Position numbers and translations under genes: made by a program. Below the pieces are notes generated by a model. The model saw only the letters and a list, made by a program, of their open reading frames with translations, was not told the origin of the DNA and did not search any database. From CAMQVM01 sp044433365 (GTDB lineage: Bacteria > Bacteroidota > Bacteroidia > Bacteroidales > Rikenellaceae): a stretch of DNA of 29,202 nt. Location: the NCBI GenBank assembly GCA_044433365.1, contig JAWXTR010000027.1, forward strand, positions 1 through 29,202. The letters are read 5' to 3'. Positions 5,882 to 14,021 of this stretch are shown here, piece by piece (position 1 is the first letter of the stretch; every line of letters begins with the position of its first letter).

Positions 5882-8281
5882 ATGAATAACAAGAGGATAA
5901 TTATAGCGTTACTTTCAATACTCTTTCTCTTTGTCTACTCTTGTAATGTAACAAAAAATATTCCTCAAAGTGAATATCTACTTACCAAGAATAGCATAGA
6001 GATAGATTATCCTGATACTATTGTGAAAAGCGAAAGAGTAGCTCCCTACGATTTAACACGTTTTATTCCTCTTACACAGACCCCAAATCAACGTATTTTT
6101 GGAGCAAATATATTTCTTTGGATATACAATCTATCTGATACTGCTAAAAACAACGGTTTCAACCGTTTTTTGCGTCGTGTAGGCGAAGTCCCAATTCTTG
6201 CCGACACCACCATAGTACCCAAAATCGCCAATGAAATGGGATTGTATATGGCTGGAAATGGTTTTTTTAATGCCAAAGTAGATAGTAGCATAGATTATAA
6301 AAAACAGCGTGCTTACGTAAATTATAGTGTTGATGCTGACTCTCCCTACATTATTAGTGAGCTTAACTATCAATTCAACAACAAAAGCCTAGAGCCAATA
6401 ATTCTTGCCGATACCAGTAAATCACTAATACGTGTTGGCGAGCCATTAAGTCGCATTGTTATGGATAGCGAGCGAAGCCGTATAGCTAATGATTTAGAGG
6501 ATATGGGCTACTACCAATTCTCAACGGCAAATATTAAATATATTGTAGATACGATAGGTTTAAAAAATAGAGCAAAAGTGACTTTGGTTGTTAACAAGAA
6601 TAGAGTTGTTGGCACACAAGAGGATAGCAAGCTTTTTAGAATTGGCAATATCTACGTAAACACAAATTACGCTGCTGCAATTGACGCCGACACTATCGCC
6701 TATGATACAGTTGCTCTAGGAGCAATGAATTTTATCTATCGTCGTGGCGAAAAACGCAATATACACCCCGATGTAATGGCACGTGCCATTACTCTCTTTC
6801 CAAACCAAATCTATTCCAACAAAGAGATAGAGTATACAAGTGCAAATATTCGCAACTTAAACTACTTCAAAAATACAAGCATCATATTTCGTGAAGCAAC
6901 AACCACTCAAGACGATTTTGTTACATTTGTCGACAATACCATTTCGATTAATCCAGACTCATTAACAGCAGAGGATGGCAAGTATGGAGAGATGGATGTA
7001 AGGGTTGGGAAAATAGATTGCTACATACAGTGTACTCCAGCTAAAAGACAGAGCTATAGCGTTGATTTTGAGATGTCGACAAACACCAACTTCAACTCCT
7101 TAGCATTTACTGTAGGCTATGGCAACAACAATATTTTTAAACGTGCCGAATCGTTTAACGTCAATATGACAGCCTCTTATGATTTTATGCACTCTAGCCT
7201 AAAGCGTGACTCTTACGAATTTGGGGTAGGCGTGTCGTATGCAGTACCACGACTACTGCTTCCAAACTTTTTCGACACCTACAAAAACCTGCTAAACACC
7301 TCCACTTCTTTAGATTTATCTTATAGCACGCAACGTAGACCCGATTATGATAGAAATATTTTAAACGCCTCGTATGGCTACTCTTGGTCGAATAATAGGC
7401 TCTTTACATACTCTGTAAAACCATTAAATATAGGACTTATTCAAGTGCCATGGATTGACGAAGAGTTTTACGAATCAATCGAAAATCCATATCTAAAAAG
7501 CAGCTACAAATCGCAAATGATTTTTGGTACTCTTAGCTCTTTTAGATACAATAATAGCTCTATGGGACTTTCAAATAGGGTAAATCTTCGATTTAATATC
7601 GAGACAAGTGGCAATTTTTTAAGCCTTATGTCTGAGGTATTTAACGTTAAAGAAAACTACGATAGCGATAGCAACCTAAACTACTACAACGCTTTTGGGG
7701 TGCAATATTCGCAATATCTACGTTCGGAAGTAGATTTTAGTCAAAGATTTGATTTAAATGCCAAAGGTAGCAGCTCGCTTGTATATCGACTATTTGCGGG
7801 TGCTGGCTACTCATACGGAAATAGCAGCTCTATGCCTATCGAAAGAATGTTTTATGTGGGTGGTAGTAATAGTATGAGAGGGTGGCAAATTCGCACCTTA
7901 GGTCCTGGCGACACCACTGCACCCTCCGACGACGACTATCCACAAAGAGTAGGAAATATTCGCCTTGAGGCAAATTTAGAGGGGCGTTTCCCTATCTATG
8001 GACCACTTAATGGTGCGATATTCTTCGATGCTGGCAATGTGTGGTATAATGGCAAGGGAGAGGATGAAGATTCGGTTGCTCGATTTAAGATAAACGACTT
8101 TTATAAAGAGTTAGGATTTAATACAGGGCTTGGCGCACGTCTCGATTTTAGCTACTTTGTACTTCGCTTAGATTGGGGTATCAAACTTCACGACCCAGGT
8201 CAAGATATAGGAGAACGTTGGATTCATAATTTCAAACTTAGCAATACTGCTTTGCATTTTGCTATTGGTTATCCATTTTAG
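5882..8281 (+). CDS. tamL: TamL-type outer-membrane lipoprotein, Omp85/BamA-TamA superfamily
   Basis: A 799-residue protein. Its signal sequence ends LLSILFLFVYSC, so C21 would be lipidated; the lipoprotein form of TamA is the Bacteroidota variant called TamL. Residues ~30-370 are POTRA-like beta-alpha modules. The C-terminal half (about 390-799) is a 16-strand Omp85 barrel with the L6 lid motif region YVGGSNSMRGWQ and a strand-rich end AIGYPF finishing in aromatic F, as BAM substrates require. TamL works with the inner-membrane-spanning TamB in outer-membrane assembly or lipid transport. tamB is often adjacent in this phylum but is absent here. The stop codon is followed by a strong terminator. 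BamA is less likely because of the lipobox and the short POTRA region. Confidence 0.88.
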   Translation: MNNKRIIIALLSILFLFVYSCNVTKNIPQSEYLLTKNSIEIDYPDTIVKSERVAPYDLTRFIPLTQTPNQRIFGANIFLWIYNLSDTAKNNGFNRFLRRVGEVPILADTTIVPKIANEMGLYMAGNGFFNAKVDSSIDYKKQRAYVNYSVDADSPYIISELNYQFNNKSLEPIILADTSKSLIRVGEPLSRIVMDSERSRIANDLEDMGYYQFSTANIKYIVDTIGLKNRAKVTLVVNKNRVVGTQEDSKLFRIGNIYVNTNYAAAIDADTIAYDTVALGAMNFIYRRGEKRNIHPDVMARAITLFPNQIYSNKEIEYTSANIRNLNYFKNTSIIFREATTTQDDFVTFVDNTISINPDSLTAEDGKYGEMDVRVGKIDCYIQCTPAKRQSYSVDFEMSTNTNFNSLAFTVGYGNNNIFKRAESFNVNMTASYDFMHSSLKRDSYEFGVGVSYAVPRLLLPNFFDTYKNLLNTSTSLDLSYSTQRRPDYDRNILNASYGYSWSNNRLFTYSVKPLNIGLIQVPWIDEEFYESIENPYLKSSYKSQMIFGTLSSFRYNNSSMGLSNRVNLRFNIETSGNFLSLMSEVFNVKENYDSDSNLNYYNAFGVQYSQYLRSEVDFSQRFDLNAKGSSSLVYRLFAGAGYSYGNSSSMPIERMFYVGGSNSMRGWQIRTLGPGDTTAPSDDDYPQRVGNIRLEANLEGRFPIYGPLNGAIFFDAGNVWYNGKGEDEDSVARFKINDFYKELGFNTGLGARLDFSYFVLRLDWGIKLHDPGQDIGERWIHNFKLSNTALHFAIGYPF

Positions 8282-8312
8282 AAGTTCCCTTTAGATTAAT
8301 ATTCGACATTTT

Positions 8313-8345
8313 AAAGCGGTAAGACTATCAGTTTTACCGCTTTTT
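8313..8345 (+). terminator. Intrinsic terminator of tamL
   Basis: AAAGCGGTAAGAC pairs with GTTTTACCGCTTT over 13 positions, including one G-U, around the loop TATCA, and is followed by a T run (8341-8345). It lies 32 bp after the tamL stop. Confidence 0.88.
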
Positions 8346-8388
8346 ACCTATAAAATATATAAATTATAATAATTTATTACTCAAAAAG

Positions 8389-8418
8389 TTGTGATTAATA
8401 TTTTTTTTATTACTTTTG
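8389..8418 (+). promoter_or_regulatory. Promoter of the first GH27 gene
   Basis: TTG at 8389-8391, 19 bp, then TACTTTTG at 8411-8418. The coding start is about 90 bp downstream, leaving an AT-rich leader of about 85 nt in which I see no clear structure. Confidence 0.6.
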
Positions 8419-8509
8419 TGCTATAAAGGCAAATTTGCAAAAGAGGCTTAAATAAGTTTTCCTATAAAAATGCTAACGTTTGCAGATTAATCAAAATTTA
8501 TAATTTTAT

Positions 8510-10093
8510 ATGAAGAAAACCCTATTACTCCCTCTTTTTGCTCTTTTTGCAACGCTTGTTGGTTGTGATGAGAGTGCACCCAAAGTTTACGACCCTGCTG
8601 TAGGTGAGGGTTACTACATCCTAACCCCTAAAGTTAGCGATGCTCCACGTATTAATGGTGCTGAAGTTTTTGGTGTCCGCCCAGGTTCGCCATTTTTTCA
8701 CACAATTACTGCTACTGGTATTCGTCCAATGACCTTTACAGCCGATAATCTACCTAACGGTTTAAAAATGGATGCAAAGGGCACAATTACAGGTAAAATT
8801 GCCGACCTAACTGCTCGTAGCTACATTGTAAAACTTACTGCATCGAATGCAAAAGGCACAGTTACAGAGGATTTTGAGATTAAAGTTGGCGAAGATATTA
8901 CGCTTACTCCTCCGATGGGTTGGAGTAGCTGGATTGCACAAAGGCGTGAGGTGTCGCAGGTAAATGTAATAAATAGTGCAAAGCTGCTACTCTCGCATGG
9001 ACTTAATAATTATGGCTACTCTTACGTAAATATTGACGATGCTTGGCAAGGAAAATCAAGAGGAGGTGAATTTAATGCTATACAGCCAAATCCTGCTGCA
9101 TTTTCAGATATGATGGAGCTTAGCAATCAGATACACGATATGGGTTTTAAATTTGGTATCTACTCAACTCCTTGGATTACCTCTTACGCAAAATTTATTG
9201 GTGGTAGTAGTAATACAAAAGATGGTTATTGGGATGAATCGATGATTATTGATGCTAAAAATAAAAATGTAGAGGGTACTGCCTCAAAATTTGGAAAATA
9301 TCGCTTAGATGAAAACGACGCTAAGCAGTGGGCTGCATGGAATGTTGACTATATGAAATATGATTGGAACCCAAACGACTCTGTAAGTATTTTAAGTATG
9401 TCGAAAGCTCTTCGCAACTCTGGCCGTGATATTGCTTTCTCGGTTTCAAACTCTTGCCCAATGTATTTAGGTGACTTATGCTCAGACCATGTCGAGGTGT
9501 TTAGAACAAACGGTGATATTCGTGCTCGCTGGGATGGAGATGGCAGTCATATTAATCTTCGTGATAACTGGAATCACCATAATGAGTGGTTAGAAAAGGG
9601 GTTTGAAGGTAGACCAGGACACACTCCAGATCCTGACTTTTTAATGGTTGGTTTGCAAAACTATGGCTCAAAAGATAGCTTAACAGCCGACGAACTCTAT
9701 CACCACACCTCTTCTTTTGTACTTTGGGGTGGTCCACTTCTAATGAGCTTTGATCTTTCTACCTTACAACCATTCGAAAAGAGCCTATTAACAAATGTTG
9801 AGATGCTTGATATAAATCAAGACCGACTATCAAAACCAGGTAGATTAAAATATGTAAATGGTGATATTGAGGTGCTTGTTAAAGAGCTTGCAAACGGAGA
9901 TAAAGCGTTTGCAATCTTCAACTTTGGCGAAAAACAGAGTGCTACTGTCGATTTTACTTCGCTTGGACTTAGTGGCAAACAACTACTTCGTGATGTATGG
10001 CGACAAGAGGATATTGGCACATATAGCGATAGTTTCTCAGCTGTAATTCCTCGCCATGGCGTAGTTGTAGTACGTGCAAAAACTGTAAATTAA
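8510..10093 (+). CDS. GH27-like alpha-galactosidase lipoprotein with N-terminal Ig-like domain, copy 1
   Basis: A 527-residue exported lipoprotein: the signal peptide ends LFATLVGC, lipidating C19. Residues ~30-130 form a putative Ig-like (He_PIG-type) domain with GVRPGSPFFHTITATG and GLKMDAKGTITGKI. The GH27/melibiase (alpha/beta)8 domain starts at TPPMGWSSW. Residues NIDD and the strand-4 motif YMKYDWN give D285 as likely nucleophile, and FRTNGDIRARWD gives D336 as likely acid/base. A beta-sandwich follows from about residue 430. The family releases terminal alpha-galactose or alpha-N-acetylgalactosamine (some members are beta-L-arabinopyranosidases), so substrate is not fixed by sequence. 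The next gene is a close paralogue. No SusC/SusD pair is nearby, so this is not a classical polysaccharide utilisation locus. Confidence 0.92.
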   Translation: MKKTLLLPLFALFATLVGCDESAPKVYDPAVGEGYYILTPKVSDAPRINGAEVFGVRPGSPFFHTITATGIRPMTFTADNLPNGLKMDAKGTITGKIADLTARSYIVKLTASNAKGTVTEDFEIKVGEDITLTPPMGWSSWIAQRREVSQVNVINSAKLLLSHGLNNYGYSYVNIDDAWQGKSRGGEFNAIQPNPAAFSDMMELSNQIHDMGFKFGIYSTPWITSYAKFIGGSSNTKDGYWDESMIIDAKNKNVEGTASKFGKYRLDENDAKQWAAWNVDYMKYDWNPNDSVSILSMSKALRNSGRDIAFSVSNSCPMYLGDLCSDHVEVFRTNGDIRARWDGDGSHINLRDNWNHHNEWLEKGFEGRPGHTPDPDFLMVGLQNYGSKDSLTADELYHHTSSFVLWGGPLLMSFDLSTLQPFEKSLLTNVEMLDINQDRLSKPGRLKYVNGDIEVLVKELANGDKAFAIFNFGEKQSATVDFTSLGLSGKQLLRDVWRQEDIGTYSDSFSAVIPRHGVVVVRAKTVN

Positions 10094-10165
10094 TTAAGGG
10101 AACTCCCCCTTAATAATTTACAATTTATAATTTACAATTTATAATTAATAACTTATACTTTCCCT
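10094..10165. repeat. Spacer with small hairpin and AATTTATAATTTAC-type mini-array
   Basis: The 72-bp spacer between the paralogues begins with an inverted repeat TTAAGGG-AACTCC-CCCTTAA, which includes the stop region of copy 1. It then has two tandem units of about 17 bp reading TTTACAATTTATAA. Similar AT-rich arrays separate the his genes. There is no convincing promoter, so copy 2 may be cotranscribed with copy 1. Confidence 0.55.
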
Positions 10166-11746
10166 ATGAAAAAAACTTTATTTCTCCCACTTTTGGCATT
10201 TGCTGCAACCTTAGTTGGCTGCGGTGAGAGTGCTCCTAAAGTTTATGACCCTGCAACAGGTGAGGGTTACTACATCCTAACTCCTAAAGTTAGTGATGCC
10301 CCACGTATTAATGGTGCTGAAATTTTTGGTGTCCGTCCAGGTTCGCCATTTTTCCACACAATTACCGCTACAGGTGCTCGTCCAATGACCTTTAAAGCCG
10401 AAAACCTACCTGCAGGTCTTTCGATGGATGCAAAAGGTACAATTACAGGTAAAATCGCTGATTTAACCCCTCGTAGCTACATCGTAAAGCTTACCGCATC
10501 TAATGCAAATGGCTCAGCTACAGAAGATTTTGAGATTAAAGTTGGCGAAGATATCACGCTTACTCCTCCGATGGGATGGAGTAGCTGGATTGCTATGAAA
10601 AAGACTATTACTCAACAAAAAGTGCTTGATAATGCAAAAATGGTTGTAGAGTTAGGTCTTAACGATTATGGCTACTCTTACGTAAATATCGACGACTGCT
10701 GGCAAGGTAGACGTGGAGGTGAATTTAATGGTATTCAGGCAAATTTAGAGGTTTTTCCTGATATTAAAGAGCTTAGTGACCAAATCCACGGTATGGGTTT
10801 CAAATTCGGTATCTACTCAACTCCATGGATTACATCGTATGCTAAGTATGTTGGTGGTAGTAGCAACAAAAAAGATGGTTATTGGGATGAATCTATGATT
10901 ATTGATGCAAAAACTGTAAATATTGAGGGTACTGCATCAAAATATGGTAAATACTACTTCGATGAAAACGATGCTAAGCAGTGGGCTGCATGGAATATCG
11001 ACTACATGAAATATGATTGGAATCCAAACGACTCTACAAGTATCCTAAGAATGTCGAAAGCTCTTCGCAACTCTGGCCGTGATATCGCTTTCTCGGTTTC
11101 AAACTCTTGCCCTATGTATTTAGGTGACCTTTGCTCTGATCATGTAGAGGTATTCCGCACAAACGGTGATATTCGTGCTCGTTGGGATAAAGATAGAGAG
11201 CATATCAACCTTGTAGATAACTGGAACCACCACAACAAATGGTTAGAAGAGGGTTTTGAAGGCGGTCCTGGTCACACTCCAGATGCCGACTTCTTAATGG
11301 TAGGACTTCAAATGTATGGTGCCGACGATAGTCTTACTGTAGATGAGCTTTACCACCATGTATCTTCGTATATCCTTTGGGGTACACCGCTTCTACTTAG
11401 CTTCGACCTATCTACTATGCAACCTTTCGAAAAGAGCCTAGTTACAAATGTTGAGCTTATCGACATCAACCAAGACAAACTATCTAAACCAGGTAGACTA
11501 AAATATGTAAATGGCGATATTCAAGTGTTGGTAAAAGAGCTTGCAAACGGTGATAAAGCGTTTGGTATCTTCAACTTTGGCGAAAAACAGACTGCTACTG
11601 TAGATTTTTCTTCGCTTGGGCTAAGCGGCAAACAACTTCTTCGTGATGCTTGGCGACATGAAGATATTGGAACATATAGCGAATGCTTCTCGGCTGTAGT
11701 TCCTCGTCATGGTGCTATTGTTGTACGTGCTAAAGCAGTGAAATAG
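10166..11746 (+). CDS. GH27-like alpha-galactosidase lipoprotein with N-terminal Ig-like domain, copy 2
   Basis: A 526-residue paralogue of the upstream gene with the same architecture: lipobox ATLVGC (C19), Ig-like domain, GH27 barrel beginning TPPMGWSSW, nucleophile D284 in YMKYDWN, acid/base D335 in FRTNGDIRARWD, and a C-terminal beta domain. Most residues are identical, and long DNA stretches are nearly identical as well, for example around the FSVSNSCPMYLGDLC segment in both genes. Differences cluster in substrate-facing loops: NIDDCWQGRRGG here against NIDDAWQGKSRGG in copy 1, and AMKKTITQQKV against AQRREVSQVNV. The C in NIDDCW is the more usual GH27 residue. The pair is a tandem duplication that may have diverged in specificity. 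Confidence 0.92.
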   Translation: MKKTLFLPLLAFAATLVGCGESAPKVYDPATGEGYYILTPKVSDAPRINGAEIFGVRPGSPFFHTITATGARPMTFKAENLPAGLSMDAKGTITGKIADLTPRSYIVKLTASNANGSATEDFEIKVGEDITLTPPMGWSSWIAMKKTITQQKVLDNAKMVVELGLNDYGYSYVNIDDCWQGRRGGEFNGIQANLEVFPDIKELSDQIHGMGFKFGIYSTPWITSYAKYVGGSSNKKDGYWDESMIIDAKTVNIEGTASKYGKYYFDENDAKQWAAWNIDYMKYDWNPNDSTSILRMSKALRNSGRDIAFSVSNSCPMYLGDLCSDHVEVFRTNGDIRARWDKDREHINLVDNWNHHNKWLEEGFEGGPGHTPDADFLMVGLQMYGADDSLTVDELYHHVSSYILWGTPLLLSFDLSTMQPFEKSLVTNVELIDINQDKLSKPGRLKYVNGDIQVLVKELANGDKAFGIFNFGEKQTATVDFSSLGLSGKQLLRDAWRHEDIGTYSECFSAVVPRHGAIVVRAKAVK

Positions 11747-11796
11747 GCAAATTCACCAAACCTCTTTTTCGGTTTTTGGGTCATTGCCCAAGGCGT

Positions 11797-11820
11797 ATTC
11801 GCAAAAGGGGTTTTGCGAAT
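11797..11820. repeat. Perfect 10-bp hairpin nested in GGGTC/GACCC
   Basis: ATTCGCAAAA-GGGG-TTTTGCGAAT is a perfect stem with a four-base loop. It is bracketed by GGGTCATT (from 11778) and GACCC (to 11825). It lies about 50 bp after the second GH27 stop and could terminate that transcript, though no T run follows directly. Confidence 0.6.
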
Positions 11821-11856
11821 GACCCGCCCAAAGTCTTGTTACACCCTCAGCAGTAG

Positions 11857-11934
11857 AGACGTTGGGTCCAACGTCTAAAACCAAACCACAGTTTAGACGT
11901 AGCCCTGCTACGTCTAAACCTGCTACGTCTAAAA
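11857..11934. repeat. Cluster of AGACGT palindromes and a 15-bp tandem repeat
   Basis: Three related structures occur in a row. AGACGTTG-ggtc-CAACGTCT is a hairpin at 11857-11876. TTTAGACGTAG-ccctg-CTACGTCTAAA is a hairpin at 11892-11918. CCTGCTACGTCTAAA is repeated exactly at 11904-11918 and 11919-11933. The first recurs between hisC and hisB (21084-21104). Palindromes with a GTAGAGACGTTG core are dispersed in many Bacteroidota genomes. There is no coding evidence, although a reading frame passes through. Confidence 0.7.
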
Positions 11935-11974
11935 TCGAATTTTGCAAAACAAAATAAACCTACCCAAGTTAATT

Positions 11975-12185
11975 TAAACCACCCCTACCACAGTGAAATA
12001 AGTAGTGTAAAACAATTATTGCCATATTCTTAATAGCACTCTTGGAGCGATATTTTTCACTATTAAATCTCAATATAGAACCACTATATTTTCGATTCAA
12101 TAGCAAAAAATCTCATCTCCAATAGCACTATTAAAAATACACCAATAATTATTTTACCCTACTTAGTTGTGGTAGGGGTGGTTTA
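11975..12185. terminator. Convergent terminator stem split by insertion of repeat copy B
   Basis: TAAACCACCCCTACCACA (11975-11992) is the exact reverse complement of TGTGGTAGGGGTGGTTTA (12168-12185), an 18-bp stem. It sits between the convergent second GH27 gene and nrnA and is followed by a T-rich stretch on the plus strand. Between the arms lies the complete 167-bp repeat. Without it, and leaving one TA, the arms would be about 10 bp apart, a typical bidirectional terminator. Confidence 0.72.
11999..12165 (-). repeat. 167-bp polarised hairpin repeat, copy B (consensus sequence)
   Basis: This is the exact reverse complement of the copy at 17220-17386 by my reading, so it begins TAAGTAGTG on the plus strand and ends CCCTACTTA. 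The G-U-pairing strand is minus. It sits in the loop of the 18-bp terminator stem 11975-12185, the best insertion evidence for the family here. Confidence 0.93.
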
Positions 12186-12213
12186 TTTTGTTGGTAAATT
12201 TTCAAGATTTTAC

Positions 12214-13227
12214 CTATCTTCTTCTATCAATATTACGAATAAAAAGCTCGGCACACTGCTCAACTGTTGTGTTGAATGCACGCCCGCCAGCAGCATTTAT
12301 ATGACCTCCGCCATTAAAATATTTTCGAGCAAACTGATTTACATCCTTTCCTGCTCCTTTGGTAGAACGTAGCGACACCTTTACAAAACCATCTTGCTCA
12401 ATAAAAAGTGCTGCGTTGTTGATACCCTCAATCGAAAGAGGCAAGTTTACCAAACCCTCTGTGTCGCCTGAGGCGTAACCAAATTTTGTAAGCTCCTTAG
12501 CTGTTAAAGTTATGACAGCAGCCTTAGCAGGATAGTTTACAATCATTTTTTTCTCTGTAGCATATCCATTTAATCGAAGAGAATTTTCACGACGAACATT
12601 AAATATACGGTTGTTTACCTCTGTTGGGTCGACCCCCTTTTCGATTAAAATTGCAATGTTGCGATACATTTCAGCCGATAGATTACCGTAGCTAAAATTG
12701 CCTGTATCAGTCATCATCCCTGTATAAAGCGCAGTAGCGGCATTGTTGTCGAGATACTCCAACATATCGTTTTCTTTCAAAGCTCTAAGCACTACATGTG
12801 CAGCCGACGACTCTTTTTCATCGCAATAAGCCACAAAAAACGGCGATAAATCGGGACTCATGTGGTGGTCGAATACTATTTTTAGAGCCTTTTCATTAGC
12901 CTCAATTGCAGGAGTCAGATTTCCAACTCTTGAATTGTAGTCAGAAAAATCGACACAAACCAGTAGATCGCAATCGGCAATATATTTGTCGCATTGAGCA
13001 GTTTTTGCGATATAGTCGGTCACCATATCAAACCCTTTTATAGTACCTAGATGCACAGGAGTGCGGTTAGGTGTGATAATTCTCACCTCACTCTCGCTAC
13101 AGTTGCGAATAACATGTGCCAAACCAACCGTTGAACCAATAGCATCACCGTCGGGATTAACATGAGTAAAGAGGGCAATTTTTTTGCTGCTACAAAATAT
13201 ATCTTTTAAATTTTTGCTATTTTCCAT
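12214..13227 (-). CDS. nrnA: DHH/DHHA1 family phosphoesterase, NrnA-type (nanoRNase / pAp phosphatase)
   Basis: A 337-residue cytoplasmic enzyme. DHH domain motifs are in order: FTHVNPDGDAIGS (H22, D26, D28 for Mn ligands), VCVDFSDYNSR, the name-giving FDHHMSPDL, and TDTGNFSYGN. The C-terminal DHHA1 substrate-binding domain carries GGGHINAAGGRA. NrnA-type enzymes degrade 2-5 nt RNAs and dephosphorylate 3'-phosphoadenosine 5'-phosphate, substituting for Orn, and some relatives cleave cyclic dinucleotide products; the exact substrate is inferred. The ATG is 15 bp after the ssb stop, so the two genes form an operon. Confidence 0.93.
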   Translation of the reverse strand: MENSKNLKDIFCSSKKIALFTHVNPDGDAIGSTVGLAHVIRNCSESEVRIITPNRTPVHLGTIKGFDMVTDYIAKTAQCDKYIADCDLLVCVDFSDYNSRVGNLTPAIEANEKALKIVFDHHMSPDLSPFFVAYCDEKESSAAHVVLRALKENDMLEYLDNNAATALYTGMMTDTGNFSYGNLSAEMYRNIAILIEKGVDPTEVNNRIFNVRRENSLRLNGYATEKKMIVNYPAKAAVITLTAKELTKFGYASGDTEGLVNLPLSIEGINNAALFIEQDGFVKVSLRSTKGAGKDVNQFARKYFNGGGHINAAGGRAFNTTVEQCAELFIRNIDRRR

Positions 13228-13242
13228 TAAAGAACTCGGGGG

Positions 13243-13854
13243 CTAGAAAGGTAAATCGTCGGTTGTTGTATCGCCACTATCACTCTGTTGCTCAGCTGTT
13301 TGCCAAGCTGGTGTAGCTGGGGCTTTCTTTTCAGCTTCGAAACTTGCACCGCCATAATTATTATTACTACTACCTCCACCATAACTACTACTATGCTCCG
13401 TACTCTGCTCTTGTACTACAGAAGGTGTTGCTGGTTGTGTGGTAGGTGCTACGTTGCTAGTAGTGCTATAAGATGTTGAAGATGATTGCGACGTAGGAGC
13501 ATTATAGGTTGATGGAGAATTTGAGTCACTACGTCTACCAAGAAGTTTGATTTCGTCGACTCTAATTTCTACAGCAAAGCGACGATTTTCGCCCTCGCCC
13601 CACTCACGGTTGCGCAAACGCCCCTCTACATAGATCTGAGCACCCTTTTTAACATACATTTCAACGAAATTAGCATGTCGCTGTCCTACAATAACAGTAT
13701 GCCACTCTGTGTGGTCACTCCAAACAGAGGTGGTAGGGTTAAATATTTTTTCAGTTGTAGCCACTCTTAGGCGTACAACTTTATTACCACTATCAAAAAC
13801 GTGTGTTTCAGGATCTGCACCAACGTTTCCTAGTAAAATTACTTTATTAATCAT
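13243..13854 (-). CDS. ssb: Single-stranded DNA-binding protein
   Basis: A 203-residue SSB. The OB fold (residues 1-110) has INKVILLGNVGADPE at the N terminus and EWHTVIVGQRHANFVEMYVK. The linker is rich in S, T, Q and P with a GGGSSNNNYGG stretch. The acidic tip DDLPF is the conserved protein-interaction tail that binds replication and repair partners. At about 200 residues it is longer than many SSBs because of the linker. It is the first gene of an ssb-nrnA unit on the minus strand. Confidence 0.97.
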   Translation of the reverse strand: MINKVILLGNVGADPETHVFDSGNKVVRLRVATTEKIFNPTTSVWSDHTEWHTVIVGQRHANFVEMYVKKGAQIYVEGRLRNREWGEGENRRFAVEIRVDEIKLLGRRSDSNSPSTYNAPTSQSSSTSYSTTSNVAPTTQPATPSVVQEQSTEHSSSYGGGSSNNNYGGASFEAEKKAPATPAWQTAEQQSDSGDTTTDDLPF

Positions 13855-13909
13855 ATTTTAAAATTTTTGGCGAATAAAGATTTGAAAATTTTCAGTAGTT
13901 ACCTACAGT

Positions 13910-13941
13910 TAAGTATGGCAATAATTGTTTTGCACTACTTA
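13910..13941 (+). repeat. Remnant of the 167-bp repeat (internal deletion)
   Basis: The sequence TAAGTA followed by TATGGCAATAATTGTTTT and GCACTACTTA keeps the first few bases and the last 28 bp of the repeat, with one change (A to G). The 3' arm matches element positions 140-167. It lies in the 167-bp spacer between the Dma-like gene and ssb, which otherwise shows nothing definite. Confidence 0.8.
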
Positions 13942-14021
13942 TACTAGAGCCAAAGTTAATAAAATAATATTCAATATCAAAATTTTGCGGTTGCAATGCT
14001 CGGATATATTTCTAAATACTT

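Noticed and set aside
11753..11947. Minus-strand frame of 64 codons
   Set aside because: It consists of translated palindromes and tandem repeats (VAGLDVAGL arises from the 15-bp repeat).
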